Shown here in pieces: positions 6,147 through 13,657 of a stretch of 17,097 bases of DNA. Under the pieces are notes generated by a model that was given only the letters and a program-made list of their open reading frames with translations, was not told the DNA's origin and ran no database searches. The stretch comes from Lachnospiraceae bacterium. Lineage in GTDB: Bacteria > Bacillota > Clostridia > Lachnospirales > Lachnospiraceae. A program made the position numbers and the translations under genes. The stretch is taken from contig JAGAEH010000130.1 of NCBI GenBank assembly GCA_017613225.1, positions 1-17,097 of the forward strand, given 5' to 3'. Position 1 is the first letter of the stretch, and each line of letters starts with the position of its first letter.

Positions 6147-8405
6147 ATGTACAAGACTTTTGAAATGGAACTGGCCGGCCGCAAACTGTCCGTAGATATC
6201 GGCAGAGTCGGCGCCCAGGCAAACGGTGCTGCCTTCATGCACTATGGCGACACCATCGTATTATCTACCGTAGCTGCTTCCGAAAAGCCCCGCGACGGCA
6301 TCGATTTCTTCCCGCTTTCCGTGGACTATGAAGAGAAGATGTACTCCGTGGGCAAGATCCCCGGCGGATTCAACAAGAGAGAAGGCAAGGCCAGCGAGCA
6401 CGCTGTCCTGACTTCCCGCGTCATCGACCGCCCCATGCGCCCTCTGTTCCCCAAGGACTACCGCAACGACGTCACCATCACCAACACCGTGATGAGCGTG
6501 GATCCGGACTGCAATCCGGACCTGCTGGCCATGATCGGCTCCTCCATCGCGGTCTCCATCTCCGACATCCCCTTCGACGGCCCCATCGCGGCTACCATGA
6601 TGGGCCTGATCGACGGTGAGCTGATCGTCAACCCCACCCAGGATCAGAAGGTCGCTTCCGATCTGGCTCTGACCGTGGCCTCCACCGAGCACAAGATCAT
6701 CATGATCGAAGCCGGCGCCAACGAGGTCCCCGAGGACGTGATGCTGAACGCCATCTTCGAGGCCCACAAGGTCAACGTGCAGGTCATTGAATGGATCAAG
6801 GGCATCGTGGCCGAGTGCGGCAGAGAAAAGCACAGCTATACCAGCGTCGTGGTCCCGGAAGACCTGTGGAACGACATGGTCGAATTCATCGGCCCCGAGG
6901 CCATGGAAGAGGCCGTCTTTACGGAAGAGAAGCAGATCCGCGACGAGAACATCCGTCAGATCACCGACAAGCTCACCGAGCGCTATGCTGAGGAGCATCC
7001 CGAATGGGTGGAGATGGTCCCGGATGCCGTCTATAAATTCCAGAAGGTCACCGTCCGCAAGATGATCTTAAAGGATCACAAGCGCCCCGACGGCCGCGCC
7101 ATCGATCAGATCCGCCCTCTGGCAGCCGAGATCGACATCCTGCCCCGCGTGCACGGCTCCGCCATGTTCACCCGCGGCCAGACCCAGATCCTGGATGCCG
7201 TGACCCTGGCTCCCCTGTCCTCCGCCCAGAAACTGGACGGCCTGGATGACGAGACCAGCAAGCGCTACATGCATCAGTACAACTTCCCGTCCTGGTCCGT
7301 AGGCGAGACCAAGCCGGCCCGCGGCCCGGGAAGAAGAGAGATCGGCCACGGCGCTTTAGCCGAGCGCGCGCTGCTGCCGGTGCTGCCTTCCGAGGAAGAG
7401 TTCCCTTACGCGATCCGTGCGGTGTCCGAGACCCTGGAATCCAACGGTTCCACCTCCCAGGCCTCCGTGTGCGCGTCCTCCATGGCCCTGATGGCCGCCG
7501 GCGTGCCCACCAAGAGCGCTGTGGCAGGCATCTCCGTAGGTCTGGTGACCGGCGATACCGATGACGACTACCTGATCCTGACCGATATCCAGGGCCTGGA
7601 AGACTTCTTCGGCGACATGGACTTCAAGGTGGCCGGCACCAAGAAGGGCATCACTGCCATCCAGATGGACATCAAGATCCACGGCCTGACCGATCAGATC
7701 ATCCGTGAAGCCATCGCCCGCGCCCGCGGAGCCCGCGTCTACATCATGGACGAAGTCATGGCCAAGGCCATTGCCGAGCCTCGTCCCGAGGTGGGCAAGT
7801 ACGCTCCGAAGATCCGCCAGATCCAGATCGACACCGACAAGATCGGCGACGTCATCGGCAAGCAGGGCAAGGTCATCAACAAGATCATCGAGGAGACCGG
7901 CGTGCAGATCGACATCGAAGAGGACGGCCGCGTGCATGTATGCGGCACCGATCTGGACATGATCGAAAAGGCCATCCGCATCATCGAGACCATCGCCAAC
8001 GACGTGGAACCCGGCCAGGTCTACGAAGGCAAGGTCGTGCGCATCATGAATTTCGGCGCTTTCGTGGAGCTCTGCCCCGGCAAGGACGGCCTGGTGCACA
8101 TCAGCAAGCTCTCCAACCGCCGCGTGGCGAAGGTGGAGGACGTGGTCAACATCGGCGACACCGTCAAGGTCAAGGTCGTTGAGATCGACAAGATGGGCCG
8201 CGTCAACCTGACCATGCGCGACGTGGACAAGCCCGGCGTGCCCGAGTCCGAGAAGATCTCCGACCGCCCCGAACGCGGAGAGCGCCGCGACAGGAACGAC
8301 CGCAACGATCGCCGCGACCGCAACGACCGCCGTGACAGAGGCGACCGCTATGACCGCCGCGACAGAAATGACCGCCGCTCATTTGACAACGGCGAAGAAG
8401 AATAA
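6147..8405 (+). CDS. pnp: Polyribonucleotide nucleotidyltransferase (PNPase)
   Basis: PNPase is the phosphorolytic 3'-5' exoribonuclease of the trimeric RNA degradation machinery. The 752-residue protein has two RNase PH cores (first ~1-220; second ~310-545 with FTRGQTQILDAVTLAPL and GRREIGHGALAERALLPVLP). A KH domain follows (VIGKQGKVI, GxxG at 571-574), then an S1 domain (~620-692; EGKVVRIMNFGAFVELCPG). Active-site residues are present in DIQGLEDFFGDMDFKVAG: Asp486, Asp492 and Lys494, matching the numbering known for the E. coli enzyme. A ~58-residue tail rich in Arg, Asp and Asn follows S1. I chose ATG 6147, 6 bases after AGGAGG (6135-6140), over the TTG at 6129. The long structured leader points to post-transcriptional control. 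Confidence 0.98.
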   Translation: MYKTFEMELAGRKLSVDIGRVGAQANGAAFMHYGDTIVLSTVAASEKPRDGIDFFPLSVDYEEKMYSVGKIPGGFNKREGKASEHAVLTSRVIDRPMRPLFPKDYRNDVTITNTVMSVDPDCNPDLLAMIGSSIAVSISDIPFDGPIAATMMGLIDGELIVNPTQDQKVASDLALTVASTEHKIIMIEAGANEVPEDVMLNAIFEAHKVNVQVIEWIKGIVAECGREKHSYTSVVVPEDLWNDMVEFIGPEAMEEAVFTEEKQIRDENIRQITDKLTERYAEEHPEWVEMVPDAVYKFQKVTVRKMILKDHKRPDGRAIDQIRPLAAEIDILPRVHGSAMFTRGQTQILDAVTLAPLSSAQKLDGLDDETSKRYMHQYNFPSWSVGETKPARGPGRREIGHGALAERALLPVLPSEEEFPYAIRAVSETLESNGSTSQASVCASSMALMAAGVPTKSAVAGISVGLVTGDTDDDYLILTDIQGLEDFFGDMDFKVAGTKKGITAIQMDIKIHGLTDQIIREAIARARGARVYIMDEVMAKAIAEPRPEVGKYAPKIRQIQIDTDKIGDVIGKQGKVINKIIEETGVQIDIEEDGRVHVCGTDLDMIEKAIRIIETIANDVEPGQVYEGKVVRIMNFGAFVELCPGKDGLVHISKLSNRRVAKVEDVVNIGDTVKVKVVEIDKMGRVNLTMRDVDKPGVPESEKISDRPERGERRDRNDRNDRRDRNDRRDRGDRYDRRDRNDRRSFDNGEEE
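8275..8392 (+). repeat. Repeats encoding an Arg-Asp-Asn-rich C-terminal tail of PNPase
   Basis: The last part of pnp repeats short units coding for RDRND and NDRRDR (for example NDRRDRNDRRDRGDRYDRR) before ending in an acidic GEEE. The stretch is low-complexity with alternating charges, and its codons vary (CGC/AGA, GAC/GAT), so the repeat is stronger at protein than at DNA level. Similar Arg/Asp tails in RNA-binding proteins are usually disordered; a role in RNA or partner binding is inference. Confidence 0.75.
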
Positions 8406-8418
8406 TATAACTAAAGCA

Positions 8419-8440
8419 GGCCGCCCTAAAGCGGGCGGCC
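8419..8440 (+). terminator. GC-rich hairpin after pnp (weak terminator or 3'-end stabiliser)
   Basis: GGCCGCCC (8419-8426) pairs perfectly with GGGCGGCC (8433-8440) around the loop TAAAGC. The next bases are CGCCCAAG, with no T-run, so it is not a standard intrinsic terminator. It lies only 7 bases before the tRNA gene, so transcription may continue into the tRNA. It may cap the pnp mRNA against exonucleases. Confidence 0.5.
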
Positions 8441-8447
8441 CGCCCAA

Positions 8448-8521
8448 GTGTCCGTAGCGAAGCTGGATATCGCATCAGACTCCGACTCTGAAGGCCGCGG
8501 GTTCGAATCCCGCCGGACACA
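8448..8521 (+). tRNA. tRNA-Arg, anticodon CCG
   Basis: A full cloverleaf can be drawn by hand. The acceptor is GTGTCCG (8448-8454) with CGGACAC (8514-8520) plus discriminator A8521. The D stem is GCGA/TCGC (8457-8460, 8470-8473) with GG and A at positions 18-20. The anticodon stem is TCAGA/TCTGA (8475-8479, 8487-8491) around loop CTCCGAC, giving anticodon CCG. The variable loop is AGGCC and the T arm is GCGGG-TTCGAAT-CCCGC (8497-8513). It decodes CGG. A20 is a known arginyl identity element. CCA is not encoded; the next bases are CGC, so the end must be added after processing. It follows pnp by 42 bases with no clear promoter of its own. Confidence 0.95.
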
Positions 8522-8527
8522 CGCAAG

Positions 8528-8554
8528 GGGATCCCGGTACAGGATCCCTTTTTT
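8528..8554 (+). terminator. Intrinsic terminator downstream of tRNA-Arg
   Basis: GGGATCC (8528-8534) pairs with GGATCCC (8542-8548) around the loop CGGTACA and is followed directly by TTTTTT (8549-8554). This is a textbook Rho-independent terminator, closing the rpsO-pnp-tRNA unit. Confidence 0.9.
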
Positions 8555-8646
8555 CGAATCAAAAACAAAAACCCAATGACACGATCGTTCTCACAGGACA
8601 GGTTTTGACATGACGTAAAAGCATGCGGCGGAAGGAGGTATCATCC

Positions 8647-11600
8647 GTGAAAAACAAAAGCTTATCCCGATGGCTCGTTATAGTGCTTGCAGTCTGCATG
8701 GGACTGCTGAGCGTATCCTCTGCAAAGGCGGAGGGGTCTGTCTACGACGACTACCCGGTGGATTCCTTTAACTATACGGAGGTGGAGTATAGTTATACTT
8801 GTTCTGACGGAGAGTCCCGGACGTTTTATACCATGTATAATGACGGCATGCTGTTTGCGGATTCTTATGATCTGTCACCGGATGTGGCGAAGCTGACAGT
8901 AGGTATGGCAGCGGCGGCATATTCCAAAAACCGGATCGTATCCATGCTGCGTTCCATGGGATACAAGCCCATCAATACAGCGCCTGCGGATCCTGAAGAT
9001 CTTGGTGCGGACGAAGATTTCCTATACAATTATGACAGGACGGCCACATTCTCAGACAGTGATTTTGTAGGTTATTCCATCGGCAGGAAGCAGGTCGAAT
9101 ACAACGGAGAGATCTATTTCATCTATATGGTCCCTGTCCGCGGAACGCCTACCAGCGCCGAGTGGTTTTCGGATTTCCGGCTTAATGATGACCCTCTGCT
9201 TGGGAGTGATGAGCGGGGATATCACTATGGCTTTAAAACAGCTGCCGACGAGATCCTGGCGAATTTAAAAAACCTTGTCCATACAGAGAATAATATCTTC
9301 GTGGTGACCGGTCACAGCAGAGGAGCGGCGGTTGCGAACATCGTCAGCGGGGAATTGATCTCCAATGAAAACTATCAGAATATCGTATCTCCTCACAATC
9401 TGTTCTGTTATACCTACGCCTGCCCATCGGTCAAGAAGTATGCGGAAGAACTCGTTCCCTCTGCATGCATCCGCAATTACAATAACCCGGGTGACGTCAT
9501 CACTGCCATGCCTCTGTCTTATGAGTGTTGGGAATCCTATTCCCGTTATGGCCAGACGTTCAAACTGCCCATGGATACTGACCAGTTGAGCAATGTCCTT
9601 CAAAGGTTTAAGGGACTGACGGGAAATTCCTACGCAGGAGGAGCGAATACTGACACATTTGAGGCAATGGCATTGGCGGCTTTTCCAAATACGTTGTCGT
9701 ATGAGGATTCCAAGATCGCCATCGATCTGGTCGCACTCTTTTTGTCCGGCCAGCTGAATCTGACTAATGTGGCGGAACTCCTGCATGAGGACGGGATCCC
9801 TGACAAATGTACCCTTTACCGTGTGGCGATCCGCTTTGCACTGGCATTAGGCACAGGCCTGTATTGCCAGGCAAATGATGACGACCTAGTCGCCACGAAG
9901 TATTTGCTGGATCTGATGGAGGAACAGATCGCAAAGGATAAGGAGCAGGAACTCGCGGAAGAAGAGTTCATGGAACTGCTTGAGTCGGCAGGTATTCCCA
10001 CGGATTTATATCTTCTGGAGTATTGGTATGTCCCCAAAACGAGACCCGAAACATATATATTATATGAACAGCTGAAGCAGGAATATGAGGATGCCCAAAA
10101 GTTCAGTCATGTGGAAGATCTGACAAACAAATACCTCGACAATAAGGGGCATGGTTTTGTGGACTCCATCTGGCATGCCCATACGGCGGAGACTTACATC
10201 ATCTGGATCAACTCCATGTTCTATGGTTTCGAGGGCTGGAAAGGCAACGAGTCTGTCACGGAGTTTACTGTCCCTGATCAGTACTATGTCGGCCCGTCCT
10301 GTTTCTACGGCTGTGAGAACCTGGAGTCGATTACGATCAACAGTACTTCCGGATTTGTGTGTACAGGGGCCTTTGCGGGCTGCAGCGGTAAGGAGATCAC
10401 CCTGACGATGCCCATCGACTCGGATAAGATCAGTGCTACTGCGTTCGGGTGCTCAAACAATCAGATGGTCAATCCGGCAAATCTGAGCAATATCACCACT
10501 TTGTGCTATACCCCGGGAAAGACAGGGATACAAAGAGGCCGCCGGCCCTTCAGAGATAATGAAGGGGATGGAGTCTATTATATGAACGTTCCCGAGTATT
10601 ATCTGCGGAAAGCGGTCCAGAATCTGGTGTTTGAGGAAGGCGTCAGATCTATTGGTGCCTACGCCTGGGAGACCAGCGACCGCGACAGTATGTACGGGAC
10701 CTATGTGGCTGCCTGCGAGATCAAGTCCGTCACCTGGCCTTCTACGCTGGAGACGATTGGGGAGCGTGCCTTCTTCGGCAGGAATTTTAAGAACGATTCT
10801 TTCCTGGAAACGGTAAAAGAGATTGGGGAGATGGCGTTCTATGACTGCCAGTTTGAGGGGACCTGCGTGATCCCCGGTCAGGTGGAATACATCGGGAATC
10901 TGGCCTTTAACGGAGCCAGATATTCCGAGCTGATCGTGGAAGACCCCGATACGGAGATGCATTCGATCTTCGGTTATCCGATCCATAAGGTCACGATCCC
11001 TGTGGACATGAAGAATCCGATCTCGAAACTCGGTCCGTCCTACATCCTGGGCGTTCCGGCTGCCGGTACCAAAGAGCTCCGTTTCACGCCCGGGAAGACC
11101 GGCGTGATGCCGGAACGCATCGGTCAAGGAGGCTCTGGGGATAACGGGATCGCCTTTGCTATAGAAGCCCATGCCCAGGGGATCGAAAAGATCGTCTTCG
11201 AGGAGGGCGTGACCTCCGTGTGCCAGAGCGCCATCATCCGCGGAAACGTCCAGCTGCCCAAATCGCTGAAGACGATTACCGAGGATCTGAGCGGGAACCA
11301 GGTCTACATGGTCCAGAACGCCAGTTACACATACAGCGTCCAATGCCCCAGCGCCACTGCGGTCTACGGCTATCCGGACACGGTGGCGAAGAGTTACTGC
11401 GCTTCCAAAAACCTGACATTTATCCCCCTGCATCTGCCCCAGTTCGAATCGGACTATCTGGTGGTGGAGCACGGCAGCAGCGTGACGATCCCCGTTACCA
11501 TCTATACCGGGATCGAGCAGATCGCGGAGGCGGCACACAGCTGGAGAGTAGAAGGCGCGCTGAGCGCGGATACCACCATTGACGGCCATGGCCTTCTGAC

Positions 11601-13530
11601 TTTGGGCGAGGATGAACCGGAGTGGAATTACATCCGTGTCTTTGCCGAGTATGACGGCTATGAGAGCAATATCCGGATCTATGTGGACCGGAAGGCAGAG
11701 TGGAACCACATCACGCTGGACCCGATGGGCGGCGTGCTGCCGGAGGGAACGGACGATGTGATCCACGTGGAGTCGGGAACTTACGCGAAGGATGCCGGAC
11801 TTCCCACACCCACCATGGAAGGCTACACCTTTGACTACTGGTATTACTACTCTGATGACGAAGGTGCATTCATTGAGCACGAGCTCAGCCCTTACGACAC
11901 ATTCGAACTGATCGACGAACTCTATGCCGCCTGGATCGAAGGGACTCCGCCTGATCCTCAGCCCATCGACCTGTCGTATGCTTACATGATCTTTGATCAG
12001 GATACCTTCTGGTATTCCGGCGAGGCGATCATGCCGGTCGTGACGCTGCGCTGCGATGGGATCGCCGGTCCGCTGGTCGAGGGAACGGAGTATTCCCTGA
12101 GCCATACGGACAACGTCAATGCCGGCACGGTGACAGTCACCGCCACCGGCGTAGGCCAGTGGTACGGTTCGATCCAGAAGACCTTCACCATAGAAAGACG
12201 CTCTGTCATTGCCGCCGCGGTGGAGGAGATCCCCGCCCAGGTCTATACCGGCCAGGAATGCTGCCCGGTGCCTGTCGTCACAGTGGATGGAAGAGTCCTG
12301 GAATACGGCGTGGACTTTGAGACAGAGTATTATAATAATATCGAAGTCGGAACGGCGTCGGTGAAGATCCATGGCATAGGCAATTACACGGGCTATACGG
12401 AAAAGAGCGCGAAGTTCCAGATCATCTCGCCTGCCGGCCCGCCGGTGATCTCGGCACAGCCGCAGGACGTGTTGGCAGCGGCCGGAGAAGAGGTTGCATT
12501 CAGCGTTACGGCCTCCGGTGAAGGGCTGAGCCGGCAGTGGTACTGCAGCGCGGATGGCGGCACAAGCTGGGAAGCCGTTGCGGAAAACGGGACGGATGCA
12601 GATCTCATTTTCACTGCCGACGTGCAGCAGAACGGATATCAGTTCCGGTGCGAGGTACGGAATGAGGAGGGCGCTGTGATGACGGATCCCGCTGTTTTAA
12701 CCGTGCTCACTTCCCCGTCCATCACTGCGCAGCCCAAGGCCCAGACGGTGACGGTAGATGATAAAGCTACCTTTACCGTGACCGCCAAAGGCGATGAGCT
12801 GAGCTACAAGTGGATGTATAAGAAGCCCGACGGGGACAGCTGGATCGCTGTTTCCGCCGCGAGCGGGAAGACGGCCGCCTATGTCCTTACAGCCAAGGCC
12901 AGCCAGAATGAATACCAGTATAAATGCGTCGTCACCAATGCAGTGGGAAGCGCGGAGACAAAGGCCGTCACACTGAAGGTCAAGCCGAAGATCTCGGTAC
13001 AGCCCTCCGCCGCCACCGTCGCGGTGGGGAAGACTGCAGTCTTCGCGGTCCAGGCAAAAGGCGCGACCGGCTATCAGTGGTACTACCGGACATCCTCCAG
13101 CGGAAGCTGGACGAAGGTCACGGCTGCCAGCGGAAAGAAGGCGTCTTATTCCATGACCGTCGCCGCAAGGCACAACGGTTACCAGTACCGCTGCAAGGTC
13201 TCCAACGGATCCAGTTATGTCTACACCAAGGCTGTCAAACTGACGGCAGTCAGCAAGCCGGTCATCACGACGCAGCCTAAGGCAGTGAGCACTGCAGCGG
13301 GGAAGAAGATCACCTTTAAGGTGACCGCCAGCGGGACGGGCCTCAGTTATCAGTGGTATTACAGGACCAGCTCCACCGCGAAATGGAAGATGGTCTCCTC
13401 TGCCAGCGGAAAGAAGGCTTCCTACACCATGACCGCGGCGGCAAAACACAACGGTTATCAATACCGGTGCGTCGTATCGAACGTTGCCGGAGAAGTGACG
13501 AGCAAAACGGTGAAACTGACCGTGAAGTAG
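8647..13530 (+). CDS. Large secreted protein: class-3-lipase-like domain, BspA-type LRRs, InlB repeat and four Ig-like domains
   Basis: The product has 1627 residues. A signal peptide ends near SSAKA (28). An alpha/beta-hydrolase (lipase class 3-like) domain follows, with nucleophile elbow GHSRG (Ser224), Asp283 in NNPGDVI, and a likely His512 in HTAETY. Residues ~525-930 form BspA/LRR_5-type repeats (FYGCENLESITI, GAFAGC, ending YGYPDTVAKSYC). Next are a beta-sandwich-like stretch (~930-1015), an InlB/Listeria-Bacteroides repeat (~1019-1097; PTPTMEGYTFDYWYY) and two further beta-rich repeats (~1110-1258). Four Ig-like domains close it (~1264-1355, 1357-1445, 1446-1535, 1537-1627), sharing the QWYYR and YQYRC motifs. 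There is no LPXTG or C-terminal membrane anchor, so it is probably released or held non-covalently. GTG 8647 is the start, 7 bases after AAGGAGGT (8632-8639), rather than ATG 8623 in front of that site. Substrate and lipase activity are unproven; adhesion or host/polysaccharide interaction is inferred from the repeats. Confidence 0.88.
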   Translation: MKNKSLSRWLVIVLAVCMGLLSVSSAKAEGSVYDDYPVDSFNYTEVEYSYTCSDGESRTFYTMYNDGMLFADSYDLSPDVAKLTVGMAAAAYSKNRIVSMLRSMGYKPINTAPADPEDLGADEDFLYNYDRTATFSDSDFVGYSIGRKQVEYNGEIYFIYMVPVRGTPTSAEWFSDFRLNDDPLLGSDERGYHYGFKTAADEILANLKNLVHTENNIFVVTGHSRGAAVANIVSGELISNENYQNIVSPHNLFCYTYACPSVKKYAEELVPSACIRNYNNPGDVITAMPLSYECWESYSRYGQTFKLPMDTDQLSNVLQRFKGLTGNSYAGGANTDTFEAMALAAFPNTLSYEDSKIAIDLVALFLSGQLNLTNVAELLHEDGIPDKCTLYRVAIRFALALGTGLYCQANDDDLVATKYLLDLMEEQIAKDKEQELAEEEFMELLESAGIPTDLYLLEYWYVPKTRPETYILYEQLKQEYEDAQKFSHVEDLTNKYLDNKGHGFVDSIWHAHTAETYIIWINSMFYGFEGWKGNESVTEFTVPDQYYVGPSCFYGCENLESITINSTSGFVCTGAFAGCSGKEITLTMPIDSDKISATAFGCSNNQMVNPANLSNITTLCYTPGKTGIQRGRRPFRDNEGDGVYYMNVPEYYLRKAVQNLVFEEGVRSIGAYAWETSDRDSMYGTYVAACEIKSVTWPSTLETIGERAFFGRNFKNDSFLETVKEIGEMAFYDCQFEGTCVIPGQVEYIGNLAFNGARYSELIVEDPDTEMHSIFGYPIHKVTIPVDMKNPISKLGPSYILGVPAAGTKELRFTPGKTGVMPERIGQGGSGDNGIAFAIEAHAQGIEKIVFEEGVTSVCQSAIIRGNVQLPKSLKTITEDLSGNQVYMVQNASYTYSVQCPSATAVYGYPDTVAKSYCASKNLTFIPLHLPQFESDYLVVEHGSSVTIPVTIYTGIEQIAEAAHSWRVEGALSADTTIDGHGLLTLGEDEPEWNYIRVFAEYDGYESNIRIYVDRKAEWNHITLDPMGGVLPEGTDDVIHVESGTYAKDAGLPTPTMEGYTFDYWYYYSDDEGAFIEHELSPYDTFELIDELYAAWIEGTPPDPQPIDLSYAYMIFDQDTFWYSGEAIMPVVTLRCDGIAGPLVEGTEYSLSHTDNVNAGTVTVTATGVGQWYGSIQKTFTIERRSVIAAAVEEIPAQVYTGQECCPVPVVTVDGRVLEYGVDFETEYYNNIEVGTASVKIHGIGNYTGYTEKSAKFQIISPAGPPVISAQPQDVLAAAGEEVAFSVTASGEGLSRQWYCSADGGTSWEAVAENGTDADLIFTADVQQNGYQFRCEVRNEEGAVMTDPAVLTVLTSPSITAQPKAQTVTVDDKATFTVTAKGDELSYKWMYKKPDGDSWIAVSAASGKTAAYVLTAKASQNEYQYKCVVTNAVGSAETKAVTLKVKPKISVQPSAATVAVGKTAVFAVQAKGATGYQWYYRTSSSGSWTKVTAASGKKASYSMTVAARHNGYQYRCKVSNGSSYVYTKAVKLTAVSKPVITTQPKAVSTAAGKKITFKVTASGTGLSYQWYYRTSSTAKWKMVSSASGKKASYTMTAAAKHNGYQYRCVVSNVAGEVTSKTVKLTVK
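12436..13527 (+). repeat. Four tandem Ig-like repeats in the lipase-LRR-Ig protein
   Basis: Four ~90-residue units begin with PxISxQP-like strings (ISAQPQDV, ITAQPKAQ, ISVQPSAA, ITTQPKAV) and each contains a Trp strand followed by a YQ(Y/F)(R/K)C strand. The last two are most alike: 33 of 44 residues match between the segments starting at Gln1477 and Gln1569 (hand count). The cysteine of the YQYRC strand has no partner Cys in the early strand, so the classical Ig disulfide is absent in most units. Confidence 0.85.
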
Positions 13531-13584
13531 CAAAAGAACGCAAAAAACGGTATTTCGATATCACTTATTTGTAAGCTTTCATTA

Positions 13585-13613
13585 TTGACTATTCTGCACC
13601 TATTTGGTAGAAT
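13585..13613 (+). promoter_or_regulatory. Promoter of the membrane SH3b protein - queA unit
   Basis: TTGACT (13585-13590), a 17-base spacer, and TAGAAT (13608-13613), preceded by TGG as an extended -10. It lies in an AT-rich gap of 127 bases after the lipase-LRR-Ig gene, in which I see no convincing terminator. Transcription would start near 13620, ~38 bases before the ATG. Confidence 0.8.
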
Positions 13614-13657
13614 TTGTTACAGTTTGATTACATAATGATTGAAGGAGATAGACTTCC

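Noticed and set aside
6261..8099. Long - strand frames opposite pnp
   Set aside because: They are His/Asp/Val/Gly-rich shadows of the conserved PNPase reading frame, with no start signals.
8275..8392. Short regular repeats resembling a CRISPR array
   Set aside because: The units are in frame within pnp, vary in codons, and have no spacers; they encode an Arg/Asp tail.
8605..8610. TTGACA upstream of the lipase-LRR-Ig gene as a promoter -35
   Set aside because: The sequence at the right distance (8628-8633) is GGCGGA, with no -10 match, so I do not call a promoter; the true one is unresolved.
10453..12372. A 639-codon open frame on the - strand opposite the lipase-LRR-Ig gene
   Set aside because: It is antisense to a gene with clear domains, has no plausible RBS or recognisable motifs, and its composition (His/Asp/Arg-rich) is typical of a shadow frame in GC-rich codons.
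13500..13530. Sortase (LPXTG) or membrane anchor at the C-terminus of the lipase-LRR-Ig protein
   Set aside because: The protein ends inside the fourth Ig domain (KTVKLTVK) without LPXTG, a hydrophobic stretch or a positive tail.
13531..13584. Terminator after the lipase-LRR-Ig gene
   Set aside because: Only a 4-bp CTTA/TAAG hairpin was found, with no useful T-run; nothing convincing.
8448..13657. Genomic island inserted at the tRNA-Arg gene
   Set aside because: No integrase is present and no repeat of the tRNA 3' end is seen downstream. The 8-base TTCGAATC at 8553-8560 is too short to be an attachment site.
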